Below are positions 52,801 to 62,303 of a stretch of DNA of 64,000 bases, piece by piece (the first letter of the stretch is position 1; each line of letters begins with the position of its first letter). This DNA comes from Anthoceros angustus (lineage: Eukaryota > Streptophyta > Anthocerotopsida > Anthocerotales > Anthocerotaceae), in contig MU008162.1 of the NCBI GenBank assembly GCA_010909165.1, positions 2,167,601 through 2,231,600 of the forward strand. Direction: 5' to 3'. The position numbers were made by a program, and so were the translations under genes. The notes beneath the pieces were generated by a model that saw only the letters and a list, made by a program, of their open reading frames with translations, did not search any database and was not told where the DNA came from.

Positions 52801-55478
52801 CCTCTACCGGCCATGGATACGACAAATTAGTCAAGTAATGTCTGATGCATCAAAGCTTGGAGCCTCTTGGGTTCTTCCGCCATTCAATCTAAGTAATCTG
52901 TAAGGACATTCTCTTGAGAGAGAGTAAGGACGGTTGGGCACGCTTTGTAACTTTTATTTTATAAAGCCTTAAATTTATTAAAACAAAAGAGGATATGTTG
53001 TAAATCGATAAGATAATTATTGCAATCGATGTGCATCCTTGTAGAATAATGTTTCGTGGTCACATACAAGCAAGCATGCATGGAAAGGGACGATATATGC
53101 CCATTATAACTCTTGGACTAGGAATAATGAAATCTTGAATCAAGAATGCCCCCCATGAAACCATTCCACAAGCTATGCCATGAAACCTCAGATACTTCCT
53201 TGCCTCTCTAGGCTGGCTCTAGAGTCCCGAGTCAGCAGGTGTCGTAATGCCATGGATACAACAAATAAGTCCTATATATTTCAGAGTATTAATTCGGTAC
53301 CTTGCTATGGAGAAGACACTTCCGATTCCATTTCAGATGTGGAGAAGATACCGATTCCACATTCGTTGTGGAGAAGAGATCCTCGATTCTACCATCGCAC
53401 CGTGGAGAAGACACTCGACTCTAGCGCCGTGGAGAAGACACTTCCGACTCTAGTTGCTCTCAAGAAGACGCTTCTTGATAGAGCGCCATGGCCATGGATA
53501 ATCGATAAATTAGTCCATTGCGTCTAGATCCGATCGAAGCTTGGGCCCTGCGGGCATGGATGCGACAAATTAGTCAAGTAATGTCTAGATGCGATCAAAG
53601 CTTGGAGCCTCTTGGGTTCTTCGGCCATTCAATCTAAGTAATCTTAAGGACATTCTCTTGAGAGGCAAAGTAAGGACGTGTTAAGTGTTGTAACTTTTAT
53701 TTTATAAAGCCTTAAATTTATTAAAACAAAAGAGGATATGTTGTAAATCGATAAGATAATTACAAATCGATGTGCATCCTTATAGAATAATGCTTTATAG
53801 TCACGTATAAGCAAGATCGTAAAGGGACCATAAAAATATTTCAAGGTGAGGGCAATGAGTCACCATCCAATAGTTTAAGCAAAGAATTTCAAGGCAACCA
53901 CGAAGTTACCATCAAATGGTCTAAGATAGGCAGAAGATTGGCTCAAGATAGCGAGATATTTCTAAAGCGAGGGCGATGAAGTCACCATCAAATGTTTTAA
54001 GCAAAGAATTTCAAAGCGCGAGAGATAATTACCATTAAATGATGGCTCAAGATAGTGAGACTTTAACGGAAGATCTTCCACTTGAGCCTCCCAATGCTGT
54101 GGTGGCTCAATCTTTGGGAAGAAAATATTAAAACCAATACCTCAACCTTTTGATCGTAACGTAGGAGAAGAAGAAGACACTTACTAACCCTTAAGACACA
54201 ATCTCATCGTAGCTTCAGTCTCAAGATTGAGAAAATGTATTACTTCATTTACCCATTCGGGTATTATGTGACTTCATGGCTCCTGCCTCAAAAATTTGAG
54301 AAGCATTACTTCATTTACCCATTGGTGGCATCGTTGGACTTCATGGAGTGACATCTCTCACTGCTCCATCTTTTGTCTTTGCTTCTCATATCATTTTTTT
54401 TGTAAATAGATAAGAATCATTTTACTTTGCTTTTGATACCACTTCGCTACAAAGCTTGGAAGAGGACATAGTAATATTAAAATATTCAATGAAACATATA
54501 GAATCAAGAAATTTATGTCTAATGCATCAACATCTATTCATCGGGGCATAAGTCTAGTATAGTCGCTCATTGACGGTGTGGTCCTTGGGTCTATTTTAGA
54601 TCGTACTTAACGAGACCGTCAGTCGAAAAAGAGGGCAGGATCGGGCGGACGTGGTCAAAAAATGCCTTGCTTCAGATTATATTTGTGAATGGCTTGGTGA
54701 GTAGTACATATGGGAAGGTGAAAGTGAAGTTATCTACTAAAAGCTTTTCCTTTGCTCCATCCTTATGGATAAACATGTCATGTATGAAGATCATAATGAA
54801 GCTTATCTTGTTAGAGAATTTGGAGACTTTATATGTAGATATTTCAAAGTGTAGAGAATTTGGAGACTTTACATAGATATTTCAAAGTGCAAAGAATTTG
54901 GTATTGATATTTCAAAGTGTACATCAAGTCCCTTGCTGGAAGTTTAATGTTTGATATGGAGTAGGCCCGTAGGGCACTAACAACTCATGCGCATAAGGGC
55001 ATGATTTATAATCCAGGCCATGGAGCTAGGAATGGATGCCACCACTGCATCGATCCGTCCCAAGGGCGCTTTCAAGGCTGGAGTTCGATGAACTAAGTAC
55101 GCATGCCACTCCTTGAAGGGAGGACCACAAGAAGTATATCACCCATGAAGTCTCGCATGCCACTCCTTGAAGGGAGGACCACAAGAAGTATATCACCCAT
55201 GTGCCGCGTTGACCCCTAATTGACTGCTTTTCTAGGATCTTTTAATCGAATAAATCTGAAAATTACCCTACTAAGCTACACATATTTTCACTTCGATTAT
55301 TGAGGACCTCGTTGAATTCTTGAGTTATTGCGTTTAACTTTCCACGATCATGTCTCGTATCAGAGTGCACTCCTCCTTCTTGAGTCCATGCACACATGAC
55401 AACTATGCCACTATGACCTCCTCAAGCCCGCAATGAGTGTTCATCCTGCCGCTTATGGAGGAGGCCTTCCGATCCTTG
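49859..55478 (+). repeat. Tandem repeat unit U13 with a 757-bp triplication (5,620 bp)
   Basis: The palindromic minisatellite is at 50118-50242. The ORF region (51193-51624) has lost three bases (GTTGTGAAG in place of GTTGACGAAG) next to its middle and changes frame. From 51530 a segment of 754-757 bp is repeated in tandem (51530, 52284, 53041), and each copy contains a GGAGAAGAC minisatellite. The joins lie on GTAGAATAATG, where block B2 crosses into block A2. Outside this segment the unit is normal. Confidence 0.93.
51530..53777 (+). repeat. 757-bp tandem triplication inside U13
   Basis: Copies start at 51530, 52284 and 53041, each at GTAGAATAATGTTTCG. Copies one and two are identical as far as I can read, except that copy one lacks three bases in GGGACGATAT. 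This identity includes private oddities such as GTCTGATGCATCAAAGC and GGACGGTTGGG. Copy three carries the usual level of unit-to-unit differences. Each join passes from block B2 text (CCTTGTAGAATAATG) to block A2 text (TTTCGTGG). Confidence 0.92.
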
Positions 55479-56732
55479 ACCGCAAACCTAATAGTACGTT
55501 CTAAGAAATTCCCAAAGGCCCCGAACGACTAGCGAGTTGGAAGGGCTAAACTACATCCCTATTTGGCCAGTCCGCCGAACGCCTTAGGGCAAGCGGAATC
55601 CCATCCCACAATGCGGCTTCACTGCGTTTGTATCCTAGTTCGGGTAACGGTGTGGCCACAGGTTACTACATGGGTGTTTCAAATTGGCATCGGGAGTAGT
55701 GGAACCGACGCCATGAGGATTTATGAAGGTGTCCGCGTGGCAACATCAGCAAAATCAAGGTCACCTTATCGCGGAGAAAAATCCAAGGTCACCTTGGTGA
55801 AGCAAAATCCAAGGTCACCTCAAGCAACAAAAATCCAAGGTCACCTTATGGGCTGCAAGACAAATCCAAGGTCACCTTTGCTGCAACACAAGCTCAAATT
55901 GGGCTTCAAGGGTCTTACTAGCCATTGGCAAGGTCATCCAAACCAGCAACAAAACCAACAAGTTTCTACACACCCAAGTTAAGATTTTGAGCGAGAAAAT
56001 AGGTTGGAGACCCAAGGAACAATGTTTCTTTTGCCTCTTCACAAATTAGATGCAATTGATAATTTGGGGCTGCAGCTTACTAGTATCTCCACGCCCAAAT
56101 TACTGTTGTGTTCATAAGCTAGAGTGAAAACTTGGATAAGTGTTCAAAATTCTTCGGATCTTGCTAATGCAATCAGAGAACTCCTTCTTGCTGCATCCTG
56201 TATGGCCTCGACCATCCCAAGTGGCTAGGCCCCTTCTCCGCCTAACACTCCATCATACGAAGGGAGAATTCTCACAGAGACGGCGACGGCCTATCCATGG
56301 ACCCCGAGACATTCGCCAAGAACAGGAGTTGGAGGTGATCCATGCTCGCGGCTATGCTGTGGAGTGTGTATGGTGCGTGCGTGGCCGACACTACAAATCG
56401 GTCCAAATGCCCAAATGGATCGGAGCTTGGAACATCTCGGTTCTTCCTCATCTTCGATTTGAGGAATCCTCGTAGGGCGTTGACTTGAGACACCGAGATA
56501 GGACTTGCTCGGCACATTTGTAACTATTTATTTTACAAAGCGGAGTTTATCGAAAAAAGAGAGGCTATATATGTGGTATATGGGTTCGCTAATTATCGTA
56601 TTCAAAAGTAATCGTGTGATTACCATATAGATGTACTCTTCAAGGCTATAAGTCCAACCTTTTGATAGAGCTTGTTTGGTTGATCGGTGAATAATAATAA
56701 TCCAAGATAAAATCTTATTCTTAATCTCTCAT

Positions 56733-56981
56733 TTGATTTACGAGGACAAAAGCCAATCCAAAGACAAAGTTATGGGTCTTTTTGAATCTATTTGTAACCT
56801 CCCACTTGACTTACAAGAACAAATTATTATGAAGTATGTGAATAATGTCGAAGCATGGCAAAATTGGAAGTATGTTCCAAAAAATCACACTTTGCACATT
56901 AACATATGGGGATTTATGAATGGAGATCCAAATATGAAATCATGGCTTATCAAATATTATTATCACTTCCACATCTTGTGA
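56733..56981 (+). CDS. ORF overlapping the conserved ORF in another frame (82 codons), probably a gene relic
   Basis: Only U14 keeps this frame open for 82 codons. It reads LPLDLQEQIIMKYV near residue 23, then EAWQNWKYVPK and HTLHINIWGFMNGDPN, and stops after YYYHFHIL, inside the start of the conserved ORF. Composition (several Trp, Tyr and His) looks protein-like. In other units the same stretch is broken by small indels at GTC(GA)AGC, TTTGAA..TTTG and AAATACGTAAATC. The two ORFs may be halves of one older gene separated by a frameshift near 56975. I recognise no domain. The LPLDLQEQII stretch faintly resembles an F-box start, too weakly to call. Confidence 0.15.
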   Translation: MIYEDKSQSKDKVMGLFESICNLPLDLQEQIIMKYVNNVEAWQNWKYVPKNHTLHINIWGFMNGDPNMKSWLIKYYYHFHIL

Positions 56982-57289
56982 CATCCATTGTTCTCTATTG
57001 CCTCTATGAAGTCAACTTTAGACCCTACCATGATGAGATGCTAATTAGTAATAAAGTTTTAGTTGATGAAGATAGAGTCAAAGATATGGTTGAAAGTCTC
57101 AATGAGCTTTATGTATGGTCAAATCTCCCAAAAGTTCAAGACATTATCACCTTTGAAAAGGAAGTCACATATGAAGAATTTGTGTATCCACGTAGAATAA
57201 TGTTTCGTGGTCACATACAAGCAAGCATGCATGGAAAGGGACGATATATGCCCATTATAACTCTTGGACTAGGAATAATGAAATCTTGA
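56906..57289 (+). CDS. Conserved ORF of unknown function (127 codons in U14), coding status unproven
   Basis: I recognise no family or domain. The product begins MGIYEWRSKYEIMAYQILL, has a short hydrophobic stretch (LPHLVTSIVLYCLY), then an acidic middle (VDEDRVKDMVESLNELYVW) and ends GLGIMKS. In most units the same frame starts at MAYQILL and ends after FVYP at about 84 codons: 1424-1678, 5594-5956, 9821-10075, 15337-15729, 19474-19728, 25724-25978, 29851-30105, 35539-35886, 39686-39940, 41356-41703, 42981-43238 and 47130-47390. In U13 (51193-51624) the frame changes midway. The DNA is almost identical in all copies, so conservation reflects homogenisation and does not demonstrate selection on protein. 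No promoter, intron or polyadenylation context was found. Confidence 0.2.
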   Translation: MGIYEWRSKYEIMAYQILLSLPHLVTSIVLYCLYEVNFRPYHDEMLISNKVLVDEDRVKDMVESLNELYVWSNLPKVQDIITFEKEVTYEEFVYPRRIMFRGHIQASMHGKGRYMPIITLGLGIMKS

Positions 57290-59493
57290 ATCACAATGCC
57301 CCCATGAAACCATTCCACAAGCTATGCCATGAAACTCAGATACTTCTTGCCTCAGCTGGCTCTAGAGTCCCGAGTCCTGGCGGCGTGTAGGCCATGGATA
57401 CAACAAATAAGTCCTATATATTTCAGAGCAATATTAATTCCAATGCTTGCTATGGAGAAGACACTCCTCGATTCCACTGGCCACTGATGTGGAGAAGATG
57501 TCGATTCCAAATTCGTGGAGAAGCAGATCGATTCCGGCCATCTCACTGTGAGAAGACACTTCGACTCTAGCCGTCACCGTGGTGGAAGACACTTCGACTC
57601 TAGTTGTCACGTGGAGAAGGCGCTTCTTGATAGAGTGCGCCATGGCCATGGATACGATAAATTAGTCCATTAACGCTCAGATCCGATCAAGCTTGGAGCC
57701 TCTACCGGGCCATGGATACTAAATTAGTCAAGTAATGTCTAGATGCGATCAAAGCTTGGAGCCTCTTCTTCTCCGCCATTCAATCTAAGTAATCTTTGTA
57801 AGGACATTCTCTTGAGAGACCGAGTAAGGACTTGTTGGGCACGCTTTGTAACTTTTTATTTTATAAAGCCTTAAATTTATTAAAACAAAAGAGGATATGT
57901 TGTAAATCGATAAGATAATTATTGCAATCGATGTGCATCCTTGTAGAATAATGCTTTATAGTCACGTATAAGCAAGATCGAAGGGACCATAAAAAATATT
58001 TCCAAGGTGAGGGCAATGGAGTCACCATCCAATAGTTTAAGCAAAGAATTTCAAGGCAACCACGAGAGTTACCATCAAATGGTCTAAGATAGTGTAAGAT
58101 TGGCTCAAGATAGCGAGATATTTCTAAGGCGAGGACGCGAAGTCACCATCAAATGTTTTAAGCAAAGAATTTCAGGCGAACCAAGGTAGATAGTTACCAT
58201 TAAATGATGGCTCAAGATAGTGAGACTTTAACGGAAGATCTTCCCACTTGACAGCCTCCCAATGCTACGAGTGGCTCAATGTCAGAAGAAAATATTAAAA
58301 CCAATACCTCAACCTTTGATACGTAACGAGAAGAAGAAAAGACACTTGTTTAACCCTTAAGACACAATCCTCATTTAGCTTAGGTCTCAAGCGATTGAGA
58401 AAATGTATTACTTCATTTACCCATTCGTGGTATTATGTGACTTCATGGCTCCCGCCCAAAAAAATTTGAGAAACGACATTTCATTTACCCATTGGTGGCA
58501 TCGTTGGACTTCATGGGTGACATCTCTCAACGTTCTATCTTTTTGTCTTTGCTTCTCATATCATTTTCCTTTTTGTAAATAGATAAGAATCATTTTACTT
58601 TGCTTTTGATACCACTTCGCTACAAAGCTTGGAAGAGGACATAGTAATATTAAAATATTCAATGAAACATATAGAATCAAGAAATTTATGTCTAATGCAT
58701 CAACATCTATTCATCGGGCATAAGTCTAGTATAGTCTGCTCATTGACCAAGTGTGGTCCTTGGTCCTATTTTAGATCGATTTACAGACCGTCTGGCCCCC
58801 GAAAAGAGAGGGGCGGCACCTGGGACGTGGTCAAAAAAATGCCTTGCGTATCATATTTGTGAATGGCACTCGTTAGTAGTACATATGGGAAGGTGAAAGT
58901 GAAGTTATCTACTAAAAGCTTTTCCTTTTGCTCCATCCTTATGGATAAACATGTCATGTATGAAGATCATACGAAGCTTATCTTGTTAGAGAATTTGGAC
59001 TTTATATGTAGATATTTCAAAGTGTAGAGGATTTGGAGACTTTATATAGATATTTCAAAGTGCAAAGAATTTGCATTGATATTTCAAAGTGTACATCAAG
59101 TCCCATCGGAAGTTTAATGTTTGATATGGAGTAGGCGTGAGGGCACTAACAATCGGGCGTGCGCATAAGGGCATGATTTATAATCCATGTGGCCATGGAG
59201 CTAGGAATGGATGCCACCCACCACAGTAATCGATCCGTCCAAGGACGCTTTCAAGACTGTGGAGTTCCGTGAACTGCATATGTGTGGAGTGTGAATTTGT
59301 GTCTAGGGACACCGTGAGGTCCACATTCACCCTCAATGTCGCTTGTAGGCTTAGGATTCGCTCCCAAGGGAATGGTTTGTGCCAAGAGACGCTAACTTCT
59401 ATCGCCATCGACCTTCACCTAAGTCGACTTACTCGCCATCACCCTCTTACCTATCTACTCAACTACTACTACCTCCCGACTTGTCTAACCACC

Positions 59494-59570
59494 GATCTTA
59501 TTCCACAACCACGATCTTATTCCACGACCACAAATCTTATTCCACGACCGCAAATCTTATTCCACGATCG
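59494..59570 (+). repeat. Short tandem repeat, about 20 bp x 4 (ATCTTATTCCACGACC)
   Basis: Four copies of ATCTTATTCCACGACCAC with minor changes run from GATCTTATTCCACAACC to CTTATTCCACGATCG. It occurs only in the insertion. Confidence 0.88.
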
Positions 59571-59606
59571 GTGGTTCTCACCACTACCGTAGTTGTTACT
59601 ACCGAG

Positions 59607-59628
59607 GTGGGTCCCACGCCAAACCCTA
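59607..59628. promoter_or_regulatory. GTGGGTCCCAC palindrome beside a telo-box (AAACCCTA)
   Basis: GTGGGTCCCAC (59607-59617) holds GGTCCCAC on the plus strand and GGACCCAC on the minus strand. Both fit the GGNCCCAC consensus of plant class I TCP factors. AAACCCTA (59621-59628) follows after three bases. Telo-boxes next to TCP-type sites are known in plant promoters of growth-related genes. Here no downstream gene is identified, so function is inference. Confidence 0.45.
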
Positions 59629-59953
59629 GCGATTTTATTTCCAAGACGGCCTGGATCTCGCCACGCGGCTACCATCGCAGATCGACTTTATTTGACTCCA
59701 CACTTCATGCACACACACACCGATTCCTAGGGACCAAAGTTCCACAAATCCTCAACCGCTCACACACACACAAAGGGCGCCACACTCACACAATTCCACA
59801 AGGAATGCTTTTCCTCTTGTGCACACTTCCACCAACAAGACCGCTTGATTTGGATCCACACAAATCTCCACCGTTAGTCTCTCAATTAGTTCTCCTTCTC
59901 AACTCCTCTTACACCGTGATCGCATGTTGTTCAATCACCCTTCACCCAATCTT

Positions 59954-59968
59954 CTCTCTCTCTCTCTC
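59954..59968 (+). repeat. CT microsatellite
   Basis: A run of about seven CT dinucleotides lies in a pyrimidine-rich stretch. CA runs occur nearby at about 59711, 59761 and 59987. Confidence 0.85.
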
Positions 59969-61158
59969 GCCTGTGCTTCCACCCACCACACACACACACT
60001 CTCTCAATTTCGAACACAACTGAACAAGGGTGAAGGAAAGAAGAACCCCAAGGCCACAAGAAAGGCGCGAGCAAGCTCCGCACCCGCCGCCGCCAATCCC
60101 TTGGTTTCCTCCTCCTTTGTCAAGATTGCTCTATCACCCCTCCCCCTTGCGGAGCAAGCTCTCGACCACCCCTAGGAGCGCCTCGCGACACCACCTCTCA
60201 CAATTGGACGCTCCAACCAGCCACAGCAGGGGATCTCAACCAGAGTTATCTCGATGTGAGGGGCACAACCAAGCCCCTTTATACAATTGTCAGCCATAGC
60301 CACCGACTTCTGTGTCCTAAAACGGCCGAACGCCAAGAGGCGCCCCTACAATTTTGGACGGCCTTAGGTCCGTGGATGGCATCCTATCCAAAGTTCTATT
60401 CCTAGGATGCCACTACTCCCCGCCCATGTTATCTCCGCACCCTCCGATTTGGTCGCTCGCCCTTCGCCCTTTGCTGAATTTATGGGTCCTCCTTCCTCGG
60501 TCGATCCGGAAAATCCTCCCATAAACTCTCCACTGCTTTTCCATGATCCCAAGTCCCAGCCTCCTCACCAATCCTCCACCTGACCCTCCAATGGTCCATA
60601 TTTGGCCATTGGGCCAAATTTCTGCAACCTTGGGCGCCATGCTCCGCAAAACCTCATCGCCTACAAATTGCTGATAACTCGCCTAATCTCCAACTTGGTC
60701 CCCTGTGGTTTCTTCCTTCCAGAATCGCGAGCTCCCCGCCGCCACTGTGGCCTCGCCTTTATGCCTGCAGCTCGTGCTCGCTGTGGATCGTCTGAGCTAC
60801 CCACGCTGCCAGGCTGCCTTTCCGAGTTCCCTTAGGGTTATATTTCCTAAACTCTACGACGCCAACCGGCTTCCGCTACCACTTCTTCTTCCGCGACCGC
60901 TCCTTCCTTCCACGACCGCCGGCCAACTGCCTTCAAACATAGTCCCAGACACCCCAACAACACCACACACCAGCTCAACTACCGGCTTGGTTCGACCTCT
61001 AGCCTACCGCCAAATATGGGGACCCTCCCACATATATAGACTTTCTATTAGATATTCCGAGACCAAAGGCCAAGGAGTATCGAGTTCATAGTCTAAGGAC
61101 CGATTATTATTCAACCCGTGAAACAACCCAAAACTCATAGGTCAAGGACACTTTCTAG

Positions 61159-61167
61159 TATAAATAT
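61159..61167 (+). promoter_or_regulatory. Candidate TATA box (TATAAATAT)
   Basis: TATAAATAT lies about 110 bases before the right end of the insertion and is followed by a C/T-rich stretch typical of a start region. A transcript started about 30 bases downstream would run rightward into U14 and U15. No cap-site or expression evidence is available. Confidence 0.4.
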
Positions 61168-61270
61168 CCCTTCCTACTCATAACCTAGCTCTTGACACCA
61201 AACTTAGCAGAAAAAAACAAAAATCACTCAAAGACAAAATCCAATAGGAGTTTCAAATCGTGATCGCTTA

Positions 61271-61703
61271 CAAGATGCCACCTCCTTGGAAGGGAGGACC
61301 ACAAGTATATCACTCCATGAAGTCTCGCATGCCACTCCTTGAAGGAGGACCACAAGTATATCACCCATGAAGTCGCATGCCACTCCTTGAAGGAGGACCA
61401 CAAGAAGTATATCAACGGCGTCAAAGCGTTGACCCCTAATTGACGTGGCTTTTCTAGGATCTTTAATCGAATAAATCGAAAATTACCCTACTGTTTAGCA
61501 CACATATTTTCACTCATTATTGAGGACCTTGTTGGACCCTCTTGAGTTATTGCGCTTAACTTGCCCCCTGATCATGTCTCGTATCGGGAGCGCACCCTCC
61601 TCTTGAGTCCATGCACACATGACAACTATGCCACTATGAGCGTAAGCCTCGTGCAATGAGTGTTCATCCTCACGCCTCGCTTATGGAGGAGGCCTTCGAT
61701 CCG
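61271..61703 (+). repeat. Tandem repeat unit U14, right part, after the insertion
   Basis: The unit resumes at CAAG, the bases that normally follow GTGAAC, so no array sequence appears lost at the insertion. It contains three copies of the 51-bp sub-repeat (GCCACTCCTTGAAGG type, about 61276-61415), where other units have two. The tail that follows is more diverged than in other units, for example TGTTGGACCCTCTTGAG near 61540. Confidence 0.9.
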
Positions 61704-62303
61704 ACCCGCAAACCTATTAATACGTTCTAAGAAATTCCCATAGGCCCCAACGATCACCGAGTTGGAAGGGGCTAAACTATACTATCATTTGGCCGCCAGC
61801 TCCACGAACGCAGGGTAACCAATCCCATCCCACAACATTGTGCTTACCTCGTTGTATCCCAGTCATGGTAACTATTGTGGCCACTGCTACACATGGGTGT
61901 TTCAAATTGGCATCGGAGTAGTGGAACCGAATTCTCGCCATGAGGATTTATGAAGGTGTCCTCGTATGGCAACATCAAAATCCAAGGTCACCACGCAAAG
62001 AAGAAAATCCAAGGTCACCTTGGTAAAGAAGAAAAGCCAAGGTCACCTTGGTGCAAGAAGAAAATCCAAGGTCACCTTGGTCACAGTGCAGAAAAATCCA
62101 AGGTCACTTTATCGCAGCAGCAAAATCCAAGGTCACCTTGTCGCAACACAAGCTCAAATTAGCTTCAAGGGTCTTACTAGCCATTGGCAAGAGTCATCCA
62201 AACCATCGCACGCAACAAAACCAACAAGTTTCTACCGCACCAAGTTAAGATTTTGAGCGTAAAATAGGTTGGAGACCCAAGGAACAATGTTTCTTTGCCT
62301 CTT
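61704..62303 (+). repeat. Tandem repeat unit U15, truncated last copy (600 bp)
   Basis: This is the first 600 bp of a unit, more diverged than interior copies. The palindromic minisatellite (61977-62140) has six cores, the most in the window. Homology stops after TTTGCCTCTT at 62303, where other units continue CACAAATTAG. The next base begins unrelated sequence, so this is the right edge of the array. Confidence 0.92.
61977..62140 (+). repeat. AAGGTCACCTT palindromic minisatellite, longest copy (U15)
   Basis: This copy has six cores. Two or three run to the full 15-bp palindrome CCAAGGTCACCTTGG, one is altered to AAGCCAAGGTCACC and one ends CACTTT. It lies in the edge unit, where cores have drifted slightly but the palindrome centre GGTCAC is still present in all six. 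Confidence 0.9.

Larger units (their letters stand above)
55479..59274 (+). repeat. Tandem repeat unit U14, left part, up to the insertion
   Basis: This part covers the unit start to the end of the GTGAAC string just before the 51-bp pair. The palindromic minisatellite is at 55749-55880 (five cores), the ORF region at 56733-57289 and the GGAGAAGAC minisatellite at 57451-57630. Together with 61271-61703 it sums to 4,229 bp. That matches one full unit plus one extra 51-bp sub-repeat, so this is a single unit split by an insertion. It keeps several longer readings upstream of the ORF, such as GTCGAAGCATGG and AATATGAAATC, where most other units look shortened. Confidence 0.93.
59275..61270. mobile_element. 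1,996-bp foreign insertion splitting U14, possible solo LTR or promoter-bearing element
   Basis: The sequence is unrelated to the array and lies exactly between GTGAAC and CAAG, which are adjacent in other units. It begins TGCATATG and could be read to end in CA at 61272, like an LTR. However, the five bases on either side (TGAAC and AGATG) do not match, so no target duplication is seen. Contents: a four-copy TTATTCCACGACC repeat, a GGNCCCAC-type palindrome plus telo-box, CA and CT microsatellites (59711-60001), GC-rich pyrimidine-biased DNA (60060-60960) and a TATA box near the right end. The ORF at 59379-60023 (214 codons) is low-complexity Ser/Thr/His/Pro and I do not regard it as a gene. 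Confidence 0.6.

Noticed and set aside
59379-60023. 214-codon ORF in the insertion as a protein gene
   Set aside because: The product is low-complexity (Ser, Thr, His, Pro, Leu), crosses the short tandem repeat and microsatellites, and has no recognisable domain.
59275-61270. Helitron insertion
   Set aside because: The lack of target duplication would fit, but the insertion does not start with TC, does not end with CTRR plus a hairpin, and the target is not an AT dinucleotide.
265-62140. CCAAGGTCA cores as nuclear-receptor (NR5A/ERR-type) response elements
   Set aside because: The match to the extended half-site is real, but plant-like context makes animal nuclear receptors irrelevant. The full palindrome is a better description.
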